Positions 36,871-47,561 of a stretch of DNA of 64,000 nt are shown one piece after another. Position 1 is the stretch's first letter. Each line of letters begins with the position of its first letter. The DNA is from Phoronis australis (Eukaryota; Phoronida; Phoronidae): NCBI GenBank assembly GCA_002633005.1, contig NMRA01000294.1, positions 240,948 through 304,947 of the forward strand, read 5' to 3'. Below the pieces are notes generated by a model, which worked only from the letters and a program-made list of their open reading frames with translations, was not told the origin of the DNA and made no database searches. The translations under genes were made by a program, and so were the position numbers.

Positions 36871-39086
36871 TCACTGTGCAGTTGTGTGCCCAGTAATGCT
36901 AAACTTACCAGAATTACATGCGCAGTGATTTCAACCCTGCACCACTTCCTTCACACACCGATCGTGGAATAAAATTGTTAACATGCGACTGTCGGATAGA
37001 CTCAAGTTGCCGTTCTATATGTAATGCTGCAGTCTTGGTCATGTTTACTTTTTACCGTGTAAGTCTAATTGAGCAAAAAAACTAGGGACGTTGATCCCAA
37101 TGTACAATGTAATTCATGCAACAGTAAGTAACTGACAATTCCCCTGTGTACTCTTAGGGAGAGTGCATGAAACATCAAACCGAGTTATTGGAAAATAAAC
37201 AACTATTCTAAGACCACAAAAACTATACAAAATTACGTTACATTTTTATCATGTTTTCTCCTTTGTTATGTTATCAATTGGCTCATTTATTGACTGAAAA
37301 GTTTTGTTTAAAATTATTTTTTTCGAAATCTTTCCGGTTTCAATGGCCGCACATCTTATGAACTTGCTCACCAACTGACCGAAGACATGACTTTGTGTGT
37401 TGCAATTACAAGCGTATAACAAGTTACGTATTTTGTACCTTTAAAATTTGAAATTTAGGAATTTAGTCTGTAGGCTAACCTTTCGTAAAGAATCTGGTTG
37501 ATAGGAACATGATTTGGGTGCCAAGTTTATTTACTTCTCTAACGTAACCCCCCGGATGTATACTCAGTGAATGTGTTGTAGGATACCTGCCAAACATTTC
37601 ACGGAACGTAGATTGTCCATTAATATACACTTGATTCTGACGTGACAGGATAATGACACTGACCAGAATCAATTCGGTTTCATTTACATTGATTTCCGTA
37701 TATTGACTCTCTGTGATGTGCTGTGTGAAGAAAACGACTGCTCGATTTCATGCACATTGTTTTTTTTGTGAAACTGAGGTTCGTGTTAGCAATTTCATGG
37801 AAAATGTGTCTAAAACAGAAGAGGCTCTGGGAGTTGGAGGTTTTCCGAATACGAAAAAACAAACTAACGACAAGACATTCACGACCAGCACTCAATTCTC
37901 GTGAACATCAAGACCTGTGAATGTACAAATGTAACCTCAATCTCGTTGGTCAATTAGTCGTCTCTGTTTTAATAAAAAAATAAGATCGTTTAACCGCATT
38001 GAGTTTGAGCCCTAGAGAACGTGAAATACCATTCTTCAGTGACGAAGTACAGTGTACCCTGCTTTTGGTCAGTAGCTGTTTATGACAGTTGTGAAAAAAG
38101 CGGGTATGTTCAAGGCACGGTCACTCTTGTATCGACTCCGTGATTTAACATGCTTGTATTTTGAATTACCGTGCGACCATTAACTTAGCAATATGATAAA
38201 TTCTTCGTCTAGTGATGGCAAATGCGTCTCGGCATTATTAAAATTATCAGGCAACTTGTCACATTTCGATTTCTTTGCTGTTTTAGAATCAACGAAGGTG
38301 AAAGTCCTCATGCTGAAATGTGAGGATCCTATAGTTAAACAGTCACTGTGTTACCTAATTCTGTTTGTACGCTGGCATGACTGAAAAGCTTCTACCTTCG
38401 TCTTGGTGTCTCCTGAATATAAGGGAAGGCCACTTGATATACTTAGTTTGCTCAATATGCTTGACGCGCTCCTTTTGTGACGTGATATCTAATTTAGAGC
38501 GGCGATGAACAGAAGGCTAAAGTTCCCCAGTTAAATGTATATGTCTTGAAAGTTTCCCTCAGTGAAGGTTTTTAGTTTTGTACGAAGAAGATGATTTTTT
38601 ATTCATCCGTTGTTTTTAAATAAAGTTCCATAATGAGACGTGTCAGTATAACTTTAAAATATTGATATTAAGGAGTGTGTGCAGCTGCTTTTCACATTTG
38701 TGCCTCTACACATAACATAACTAGAATGAATAAGGGTCGTAGAACGAATAAGGGTCGCGGAAAACTTTCAAACCTCTACTAATTGCTATACAATGAACTT
38801 GCACAAGTCTTTAAGTATTTTCAAGAATAGTTTTAAGATGTTGGAAGTTTGGGGTATATATGCTATCTTCAGTCCTGCAGTAGACGTAACGAGGAGCACG
38901 AAAAATGAAAACATTTGTCAGACGGTTTCAACGAAAAATCGTCATTGTTTTTTCCGTGTAACACAATCCTTATGTTTGTGTTATTTCAATTGTAACTACA
39001 TCTTAAAGAGGATCATTACTTGGCGGAATTCTTCACACAACACGTAGCTTTGGAAGTACTGGAAGCCTATTTTTTTTCGTCATAAT
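36871..39086. other. Non-coding, no gene seen
   Basis: AT-rich with short chance frames. Confidence 0.5.
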
Positions 39087-39475
39087 CGGATCCAAGATGG
39101 CGGATGTCGCAGCCATTTTGTTTTTCATTTTAAGATTCAAATGCTCCTGGAGGCTATAATTTTTTACGTACAGGAATGAAAATCGTCACTATTATTGGAC
39201 CGGACATGCGCTACATGTGTACTGGAAATTGTTTATTTCCGGTTAAATATGGCGGAAATGTCTGCAATTGGGGATGCGCACTTCCATTTTGGGCTAAAAA
39301 CGTTTTCTCCTGTAGAGGGCGCGTTATAAAACCAATTCCTTTGAAATTTTTCAGGTATCTGTTTTTATAGCATGCTATTATTCAAAGCTAAAAAACCGGT
39401 AGTTAGTTTCAAGACGGCGGATCTGGCGCATGTTGACCCATTTACAGTCGTGCTGGGGGTGCCATTTTAATCGGG
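39087..39475. repeat. Cluster of GATGGCGG / GCCATTTT motifs
   Basis: CAAGATGGCGGATG (39093), CAGCCATTTTG (39110), ATATGGCGGAAATG (39247), CAAGACGGCGGATC (39412) and TGCCATTTT (39460). These look like YY1-type sites (AAGATGGCGGC) in both orientations. Probably part of an uncharacterised repeat; a regulatory role is inference. Confidence 0.45.
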
Positions 39476-39798
39476 AAGAGAAAATGACGTAAATTTTTGC
39501 ATGTAGATTCTTTGAGGTATAATCTTTCAAATGAACTGTAACAATTTTTCTCGGACTTACCGTTTTCGAGTTATTTGCCTTTAAATTTCAAAAAAACGCA
39601 AAATTTCATTTTTTTTCAAAAAAGTATGTACGTTTGCACAACTAACCTCTTAGATAGAGTTTTGAACGGGGTTTCAGAAGTTATTTTCCATTTTTTCGCT
39701 AAGATTTTTTGAATTATGTAAGGTTTTCTGATAGCACTGTTCCTTAGTTGAGCACTCTTGCTGCATTGGTGTTGGTTTAGCTTCTATTGAACATTATT

Positions 39799-39942
39799 GT
39801 AGCATATTTCTTACTGATTTATGACATCTAAGTTCGTCATATGAATGTTATCATGTTGTTCATCATCGCCACCACCATTATCATATTCGTTATCTTCGTC
39901 ATCATCTCCGTCGTCGTCTTTTCAGTTAATTTCGCCAAGTGT
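39799..39942. repeat. Tandem duplication, copy 1, with (ATC)-rich core
   Basis: Shares GCATATTTCTTACTGATTT, CATATGAATGTTATCAT and TTAATTTCGCCAAGTGT with copy 2 at 39954-40103; the middle is an irregular CATCATC/CGTCGTC tract. Confidence 0.85.
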
Positions 39943-39953
39943 CACTCAAGACT

Positions 39954-40103
39954 GTAGCCTATTTCTTACTGATTTCTGACCTATACGTTCGCCATATGAA
40001 TGTTATCATTACTTGTATTGTTCATCAACGCCACCATCGTCGTCATGTCCATCATCCTCGTCATCATCTCTATCGTCGTCTTTTTCGTTAATTTCGCCAA
40101 GTG
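39954..40103. repeat. Tandem duplication, copy 2, with (ATC)-rich core
   Basis: Second copy of the unit at 39799-39942. The minus strand across it reads an Asp-rich run, an artefact of the trinucleotide core. Confidence 0.85.
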
Positions 40104-40430
40104 TTGCTCCTCGGAGCGCTTTCATTTTGAATGTTTGCCGTGGTTGAACTCGCCCTGCTGAACGATCCACCCATACACTCATGTGCAATGAAGTAAGAGG
40201 AATTCTACATGTATGCGTTTCTATCCTGCTCATCACTGTTTCTAAACGAAACATAGATCCTAATTCAATTAAAACAAATGAAGATCGTGCTGTGTATTCT
40301 GCACTAATGAACATTTGATATATTGTTTTACAATACAATGGAATTAACATTGTCTGTGTATCATTCCGGCACCTACATGTTCAAGTAATTCTTTTAATGC
40401 GCTGTTATGAATATAGTACGAACAAGGCGT

Positions 40431-41059
40431 GTTAACAGTTGGTAAATGTAACACTTAGTCAATGTTAACAGTTGGTCAATGTAACACTTAGTCAATGTTA
40501 ACAGTTGGTCTGTGTAACACTTAGTCAATGTTAACAGTTGGTCAGTGTAACACTTAGTCAATGTTAACAGTTGGTCAATATTAACAGTTGGTCAGTGTAA
40601 CACTTAGTCAATGTTAACACTTAGTCAATGTTAACAGTTGGTCAGTGTAACACTTAGTCAATGTTAACAGTTGGTCAATATTAACAGTTGGTCAGTGTAA
40701 CACTTAGTCAATGTTAACAGTTGGTCAATGTTAACAGTTGGTCAATGTAACACTTAGTCAATGTTAACATTTGGTCAATGTTAACAGTTGGTCAATGTTA
40801 ACAGTTGGTCAATGTTAACAGTTGGTCAATGTTAACAGTTGATCAATGTTAACAGTTGGTCAATGTTAACAGTTGCTCAATGTTAACAGATGGTCAATGG
40901 TAACAGTTGGTCAATGTTAACAGTTGGTCAATGTTAACAGCTATTCAATGTTAACAGTTGGTCAATTGTAACAGTTGGTCAGTGTTAACAGTTGGTCAAT
41001 GTTAACAGTTGGTCAATGTTAACAGTTGGTCAGTGGTAACAGTTGGTCAATGTTAACAG
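40431..41059 (+). repeat. Two-monomer minisatellite, about 37 units
   Basis: Monomer A is GTTAACAGTTGGTCAAT (17 bp) and monomer B is GTAACACTTAGTCAAT (16 bp). From 40431 to about 40776 A and B mostly alternate, giving a 33 bp higher-order dimer; from there to 41059 the array is almost pure A with scattered substitutions. Each A unit holds a GTTAAC palindrome and CAGTTG (CAACTG on the other strand), an E-box/Myb-like core. Confidence 0.97.
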
Positions 41060-43212
41060 ACGAGTAAGCTCATGGTAAGTACACGGCAATACTGTCTATT
41101 TATGGACACTTGCTTGAAGTCTAGGTATGTTTGGCGATCCTCCGCAAAGAGCAAGAATAGAACAGACCACCAAGTGACATTTCAATGATACATGAAATTC
41201 AAATTCGTGTTTCATTGTCTTGGAGGGATTTACATGTATACCGATTATTATCCAATTTTAATAAGTTTTACAAGTCACTTTGTAAAATAATTCGTAATTC
41301 GATCATGACATTTGAAACAATTTCAGTCTTCTGGTTTCGTTTATTTATTTTGCTGGAAACTGTCTTGCAGGTAATGAACTGTATCACTATTACACTCAGA
41401 TTTCATAGATCTACGAATTAAGGGTGCTTGACATAACGCTCATTCGATACATGTACAATATTCGTCATTACGACGTTAAATGTAAGTAGTAGTGTGCACC
41501 ACAACGTCACACGGAAGTGGAAGAACTTCGTATCGAACGGGCGTGCTCGACACTGTTTTAATTTATCATTTTGTAATTTTGATGTTTTGAATTTTGTTCT
41601 TTGCCTGTTACAAATCTTCAAAACAAGCGTGACGAAATTAGTGTCTTATGCAAGAGATGACTTAGGTAAAAAAACACTTCTGCCAAAAATAACGTGAAAG
41701 TTGTTGCTGAAATGTCACCTCTAATGAAACGAAGGACTGAAATATTTTTAAAAAGGAATTACCCTCGTTCCTACAAGTCACCTTTTTAATTGAATTTGCC
41801 TGTTTGTTGATTATATATTGTCAGCATAAGTTAACGTATTTATGGATTTTGAGTAAGTAACATATTACCGTTTTAGCTTTTACTTCAAAACGAACAACAT
41901 TAAGTTTTGTTTTTAATTTTGTTTTATTATCATGCCCTTCGTATTCCATGCGAAATGAGACAATTTTATATCAAACCGTGTCTGGCACAAGAATGCGCAA
42001 CTTTCCATAAGAGTGCCAATAACAAGATGGCCATAGCCTCGTTGCATTTCATTAGGTGGCGCTTATGTTGTTTGGATTGTCGAATACGTTGAGTTGATGT
42101 GAATGAACTAAAACTAGAAGTTTTCTTTTAAATACGCATTAAGCTAAACTTACCCTTAGGACCTCACGCAATTAGGGGCCCGCAGCGTAACCCCTATGGG
42201 TACATCCTTGTAGTTCTTGGGGACCGGAAATGGCGTTTGGAAGTTGGAAAATTATCGCGACTGGAAGGGTATCACAAACTACCAGGCGTCGCTGGGCTTG
42301 CCATTGCTTAGGGCCAAGAAAAACATTAATCTTAGACTGTGGCAAACACTGACAATGTTGCACACAAAGTAGTGTAATGATCACCGTCTACCATTGTGAT
42401 CGGTGATCTTCTGAATGATAGCGTCAAATTGAGAGGACTGACTTTAGAATTTTGGATGAACATACTGCATCAATTTCTTAAGTGTTGTGCCATGATCTCT
42501 CCGTTGGATTTTTATTGGTACGCCACACCCCGGAATTACGGAGTTGCCGCAGCACGATTTCTACGGAATGTAAATGTGACATTCATCAATTGACACGCGG
42601 TGGCGATTATCGCGCATTTAAGCCAGTTCTGTACTACTGCGATGCAGCGTTTATAACAAGTTTTACAATAACGGCGATCTAGCTTTTCCTCCTACTGTGT
42701 TGCTGGTAAGTAAATTAAACTGGCCTAGTCGCGCTGGTTGTTCATTTCTAATTAATTGTAGTCGTTGGACAATTTGTTGTAGGTTTTTTTGCTTTAGTTG
42801 CTGTAGCTAACATGCTGTAGTATTCAACCCAATTTTCATTGTTCGATTGACGAATTATGCAGAAAACTTTTACGTTAATTAAAATTATAGAACGAGCCTA
42901 CGGGTACCTGTTGTTCATACTGTAAGTCATGGAAATCCTCCTCACTGACACTGGATTGGTGCGATCAACATATATTCTTAGTGATGTGAAAATGTTGATA
43001 TGAAATGATCTCCTGTTCCGCGACCGAATGGGGTGAATTCTCGAGATTCGTCATTCGTTCTCGCGCTTCTTTAACAAAAGCTGCGACAGTGCTGCGTTCA
43101 GTAGATGTCACGGTAAGAAACTCGCGAACATATAAGACTAAGCAGAACTATACGAATGAAAGGTGAGGGTTTAGCGAGTATGCTCGGAACCTTACTAGAG
43201 TGCATTAGAGAA
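41060..43212. other. Non-coding, faint dispersed repeat only
   Basis: 41440-41545 shares GTCACACGGAA.TGGA and GTATCGAAC with 61020-61105, suggesting an old dispersed repeat. No gene. Confidence 0.4.
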
Positions 43213-43293
43213 ACGGAAGTGACTGGTCGGTGAGGTTGGAATGCTGAATTATGGGATTCAGTCCACTGTTGTCGTTCCATAAACGAAGATTTC
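43213..43293 (+). repeat. Dispersed repeat C, copy 2
   Basis: Partner of 23947-24066; lacks its internal duplication and a middle segment. Confidence 0.6.
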
Positions 43294-44842
43294 CAGCCGC
43301 ATAGCGAGCGACTCAGTTACGTCTACCGAAAGCACCCCCACGAAATCGAAGTAACAAGCACTGAATGTACACTGTATGGGCAACTCGCCATTTTGTTTCT
43401 ACTATATCTTCGCCTACTCGCGCACACGGGGGATGTTAATGTGGTCATAATGGTTGTGTAAAACGACCTTCAAGAAACTTTCTATGAATTGGGAAATCGT
43501 CTGCCTTTTAGAGGTCACGGAAACGTAAGGTGTCACCATGCATGACAAGCTTTATGCCGCCATCTCAGCCACATAAGTTGTTAGCAAAACTGAGACCTGA
43601 ACGCAGGGCTAAAACAAGGTACTGCCCACGCAATGATGTCACTTTTTGTAAAAATACACATGCGCAATACCTATTCAATGTTGCCACTTCTTAACACATT
43701 TCTGCCGATTCCAGATTGCCCTATCGGCAAGAAATAATGACGAATTGTCGCGGTTTCGAGTCGACATGTGGCCGTGCAGTTGTCGCGATAAAGTGAAAAA
43801 AATGACGAAGGCCTAGGAAATGATAGAAAATCTGTGAAACTAAGAGAAGTCACTATATTGCACAGATTTATTGACGTCATTTCCGAACAGCTCATACGAA
43901 ACGTGTTGTCTGATGTCACGTTGAATAAATTAACCTATGTGCAAAAACATCTAGATGTTTTATTAGAATGTTCGTGTAACGCCGTAATATAAGGTGTGTA
44001 TCTTTTTTTATTCTGAAACAGTTTCGTGTTCGATAGGAATCGATCAATAAATAATTTTAATTTCCACACTGTCGTAAGTGGCGATGTAATGACGTGTCGT
44101 GAAGAAACCTGCATGCAAAAAGACAATTAAATTCTGACCGTCGATGCTTGCCGATGAAGCGAACGTGCGAAATGTCTACGATATACATTAAATGTGCAGA
44201 TTCCTTTGAAGTTAGGAGAACCCAACTTGACGGTACTTGACGCCCTGCAGTTGTTTCCTTCGAATATTCTCAAACTCAGTAATATATGACATCAATATTA
44301 TTAATAGCAATGTACAAACAAGTCAATCTGTTGGTGTATAAAATTTCAGGTATAATTATAACGTCAATTGCAAAATGCTCAGATATTAGCATAAGCTCTT
44401 GATTTGCCATTATGTTCAAATGAGAACAGCAGACCGCCACATCAAAGAGGCAACCTGGACTTAAACAAAGTAATCTGACGTCGTGTTTGTGTTTTGGTCG
44501 AACTTGGAAAACGGGCATTTGTGAAATATTAAAGTAGGTATATTTTGTTTCCGAAGACTTCAAAAGCATGTAATCATTAAAGCTGCATTTTCCCTGTTTA
44601 GCTGGCTGAAATTCGAAAATCAAATTTTGTATTTTACTTTCATAAAATTGATCTCATAAAAGATATTCCTTACAGAGAAACATAAAGGAATCTATTCTAG
44701 GTGAAACCATCAACCACCTATTGGGGTTGGATAACCTAAAATTTGAATTCGAAAATGGCGCATGAATGCACAGCATGTGACTTGAGTTGGTAACGGGAAT
44801 AGAATCCTGTCACGGTAATGAATATCATCAAAAGGCCTCTGT
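43294..44842. other. Non-coding, no gene seen
   Basis: A 115-codon minus frame (44276-44623) shows no recognisable domain. Confidence 0.5.
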
Positions 44843-44928
44843 GAGAGTATGACGTATCAATCCATGAGAGTCTGAGGTTTCAATCCATGAGAACATGACG
44901 TATCAATCCATGGGAGTATGACGTCATC
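44843..44928 (+). repeat. Short tandem repeat with CRE-like motifs
   Basis: Three to four units of about 26 bp, ATGACGTATCAATCCATGAG with variation; the last unit ends in TGACGTCA, a perfect CRE palindrome. Confidence 0.8.
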
Positions 44929-45952
44929 TCTGCTGGGCTTTAACTTTAAAAATGGGGAACTTTTTGTTTCGTGGTTTGTTTGTATATTTTATTCTTCATA
45001 TGTTTGTTTTCTAATTATTTCTGTTTACTGGGCCTACTTTTCTGTGGAGTAGATCTTCCTCAATCACAACACGTTAATTGTACCTAAATGCAAGACATGT
45101 TTTTTTTTCATAGATTGATGTAATGAGTTTGATACCATCCTCAATTTTCAAGCTTAAGAGAGTTTGGTCGCCTGGACTCCACACTTACTACTATGACATT
45201 TTTGTTTCAAGCTAATTGTGTTAAATGAGATCAAATGAGGACAGAACGCATAGAAATTATGTATTCGAGGTCTTCAGCCAGTCTCACTGAAGATAGCAAC
45301 AGCCGAAAGCGCCGCTTTGTCATTGAGTATACGAAACACATATTACTCACGACTACACAGTACCGTACAACTCAGCCCTATACATGTAGGTAAAAGATCC
45401 GTACCACTAATATTAGTGTAAATTATTTCAAGCTCTAGTTGAGGAGGCATGCGTTGTCTTCTCCCCTCGGGAGTGGGTGGCCAGATGTACAAGCTTATAC
45501 CGTAGAGTGCCATGACTTCTCTACTTCACTGACAATCAACTAGAGTGGAAGGAACAAGATCATTAATTGATAATCTGTGTTAACAGGCGTTAATCAAAAC
45601 TACAACAGTTGGAATAGGAAAGCTACTTTATTGTCAGTGTGCTGCCCATACTGGTATTGTGTTCTAAACGTTTAAAGAGAAAGACATAGGAATCTGGTAC
45701 GCTATTCTTCGTACTGCAACACTTGTACTCTATTTGAAGGTAACCGTGGTGTGTTCAAATTGAATGAATGCTGTTATTAAATAAGACGATTAACAGATCG
45801 TCATTTGAGTACCTTAGAATTAATGTGAACGATGACTTTCATTTAGTGATGGTTTCGATTCACGAGTACATTGTGATAACCGTGTCAAATTTATTTTTCG
45901 TGTTGTCTCCTTCTACCAGTGAGGTTTGCATTCATAAACATATCAATTAATC
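44929..45952. other. Upstream region of the GPCR, no gene called
   Basis: Presumably the 5' intron of the GPCR. Contains CTGAAGATAGCAACAGCCGAAAGCG near 45289, resembling a retrotransposon end. No TATA box or first exon could be assigned. Confidence 0.35.
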
Positions 45953-45969
45953 ATTTGATTTATTTTCAG
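45953..45969 (+). promoter_or_regulatory. Probable 3' splice site upstream of the GPCR start codon
   Basis: A T-rich tract ending in TTTTCAG (AG at 45968-45969) lies 24 bp before the GPCR ATG. It fits a metazoan acceptor. The coding sequence itself has no break, so the natural reading is a non-coding first exon, then an intron, then one exon carrying the whole ORF. The donor and upstream exon cannot be located from sequence alone. Confidence 0.5.
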
Positions 45970-45993
45970 CGCACCACTACTCAAGACTGCGAA

Positions 45994-47322
45994 ATGAAGC
46001 TGTTGAATGTGGCCGCCGTGTGTCTCTGTCTTCTGCTGGTGTGCTGTTGTAGCGTTAACGCTGCCCGCCGACGAAAGCTGGTAGTGAACGGGTCTAGAGT
46101 GATTGAGCAATATACAGTGACGACACCTGCAGGGGATACAAACGTGTCAACGAACGAGTTAGAACAACTCAAGTTTAAAATGTTTTTTGTCTTTGACGGC
46201 ATCATCAATCCCATCGTCTGCATCATCGGGATGATCAGCAACATTTTGAATATGATTGTACTTACAAGACGACGCATGCGCACTTCTACAAATCTATTTT
46301 TGTTCGCGTTGGCGATTGCAGATTTCTCAATTTTGCTAATCTGCTGTTTATATTACATCCGATTTTGTGGATATTACGACCCGCCGATAGTGCCGCCTAA
46401 TTCATTACCGGAAACGGAAGCATTTTTCTGGTGGCTCTACTTCCATACATGGTACATGATTGCAAATATCTTCCTGACCTCATCTAACTGGCTGATACTG
46501 TCAGTGACGGTGTATCGATTTATAGCCGTGTGTTTTCCCATTCAAGCTCAACGAATGTGCACCAGTGCACGAGCACGAATCGCAATCGTTATCATCTATC
46601 TAACTGCCCTCGTGTTGAACTTACCGGACTTCTTTACAGTTGAGTACGTTGAAAGTGTAAGTAATAACAAAACGTATCCCAAAATGAACATGACTGAATT
46701 TTATTATTCGACTAATATCAAAGCTTTCCAAACAACGAAATTGGCTTTGAACATTTTTATTCCCTGGATCGCTTGCTTGATTTTGACCATTATTTTGATC
46801 ATAACATTGAAAGACAGTTCTGAAAGATTGCGACATATCTCTGCCCATTCACAGTCTTCTTACGGTAGGAGCTTAAGCCAATCAAATGCTGTTTCTCACA
46901 GGGCCGACGACCAGAAGAAAATCAGCCGTATGCTGATTTTGTTGGTGGTTTGGTTCCTCATATGCGAATTCCCGTCTGCTTTGCTATATATTCTCCAAGC
47001 AGTTTACGACAGGCAGATAACAGAGAACTCGACCCCGTTTTTGATATTGCGACTGGTTGCAGACGTCTTTTTAACAGCGAATTATGCGTCAAATTTTTTC
47101 TTATATGCTGCAAGCAACCAACTGTATAGGAAGGTGTTGGTAAACGTGTTAACATGTCGTAAAACAAGGCGGTTTCTAGGAACAAGGTCTGGTTCTACTT
47201 CAAATGACTTCCGAACCCAAATCTCGGTCACACACAATGGTTCAAGAACAAGCTCTCCAAGTGTTCGCTCTTCGGTCACCAAAATGTCCGCCATAAAAAA
47301 GAATGGGACCAACTACATTTGA
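45994..47322 (+). CDS. Class A (rhodopsin) GPCR, FMRFamide/neuropeptide-receptor-like, single coding exon
   Basis: A 442-residue seven-helix receptor of the plasma membrane, expected to couple an extracellular ligand (probably a small amidated peptide, by family) to G proteins. Residues 1-23 are a hydrophobic signal peptide ending SVNA. The N-terminal domain carries N-glycosylation sites at N32 and N50. Helix landmarks: GMISN (N83, 1.50), LAIAD (D110, 2.50), VYRF (Y174-R175-F176, 3.50 region), P257 (5.50), CEFP (324-327, in place of CWxP) and SNFFLY (366-371, in place of NPxxY). NFxxY in TM7 and a non-Trp residue at 6.48 are typical of FMRFamide-type receptors. ICL3 (about 274-320) and the C-tail are Ser-rich. 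There is no Cys at 3.25 (F150) and none in ECL2, so the canonical disulfide is absent. I chose the ATG at 45994 because it starts the signal peptide and has G at -3; the frame is open further upstream but has no earlier ATG. The exact ligand cannot be read. Confidence 0.9.
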   Translation: MKLLNVAAVCLCLLLVCCCSVNAARRRKLVVNGSRVIEQYTVTTPAGDTNVSTNELEQLKFKMFFVFDGIINPIVCIIGMISNILNMIVLTRRRMRTSTNLFLFALAIADFSILLICCLYYIRFCGYYDPPIVPPNSLPETEAFFWWLYFHTWYMIANIFLTSSNWLILSVTVYRFIAVCFPIQAQRMCTSARARIAIVIIYLTALVLNLPDFFTVEYVESVSNNKTYPKMNMTEFYYSTNIKAFQTTKLALNIFIPWIACLILTIILIITLKDSSERLRHISAHSQSSYGRSLSQSNAVSHRADDQKKISRMLILLVVWFLICEFPSALLYILQAVYDRQITENSTPFLILRLVADVFLTANYASNFFLYAASNQLYRKVLVNVLTCRKTRRFLGTRSGSTSNDFRTQISVTHNGSRTSSPSVRSSVTKMSAIKKNGTNYI

Positions 47323-47415
47323 TAGACTAACCATGTTTTGCTTTAAGAAATCGCCAGATGTCAGTTTTAAAGTATAATGTGCATGCCATATTTAATCGGC
47401 AGCAAGATCAGCATG

Positions 47416-47488
47416 CGTAGACCATACTTTAAAAACCCTTGATCTTGTTGCAGTGTACAGGGTGTCTCGATATATGAGACATATTTTA
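47416..47488 (+). repeat. 73 bp tandem duplication, copy 1
   Basis: CGTAGAC(C/T)ATACTTTAAAAA... to ...GAGACATATTTTA, repeated directly at 47489-47561 with one difference. It starts 94 bp after the GPCR stop, so it probably lies in the 3' UTR. Confidence 0.97.
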
Positions 47489-47561
47489 CGTAGACTATAC
47501 TTTAAAAACCCTTGATCTTGTTGCAGTGTACAGGGTGTCTCGATATATGAGACATATTTTA
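47489..47561 (+). repeat. 73 bp tandem duplication, copy 2
   Basis: Head-to-tail copy of 47416-47488, differing at one base. Confidence 0.97.

Noticed and set aside
40009-40350. Asp-rich minus-strand frame
   Set aside because: The Asp run comes from the ATC/GTC trinucleotide core of a tandem repeat.
40431-41059. CRISPR-like array of short repeats
   Set aside because: Units are contiguous 16-17 bp with no spacers, in animal DNA; it is a minisatellite.
42376-42409. Short hairpin GATCACCG...CGGTGATC
   Set aside because: Eight-base stem with no terminator or RNA context; expected by chance in 64 kb.
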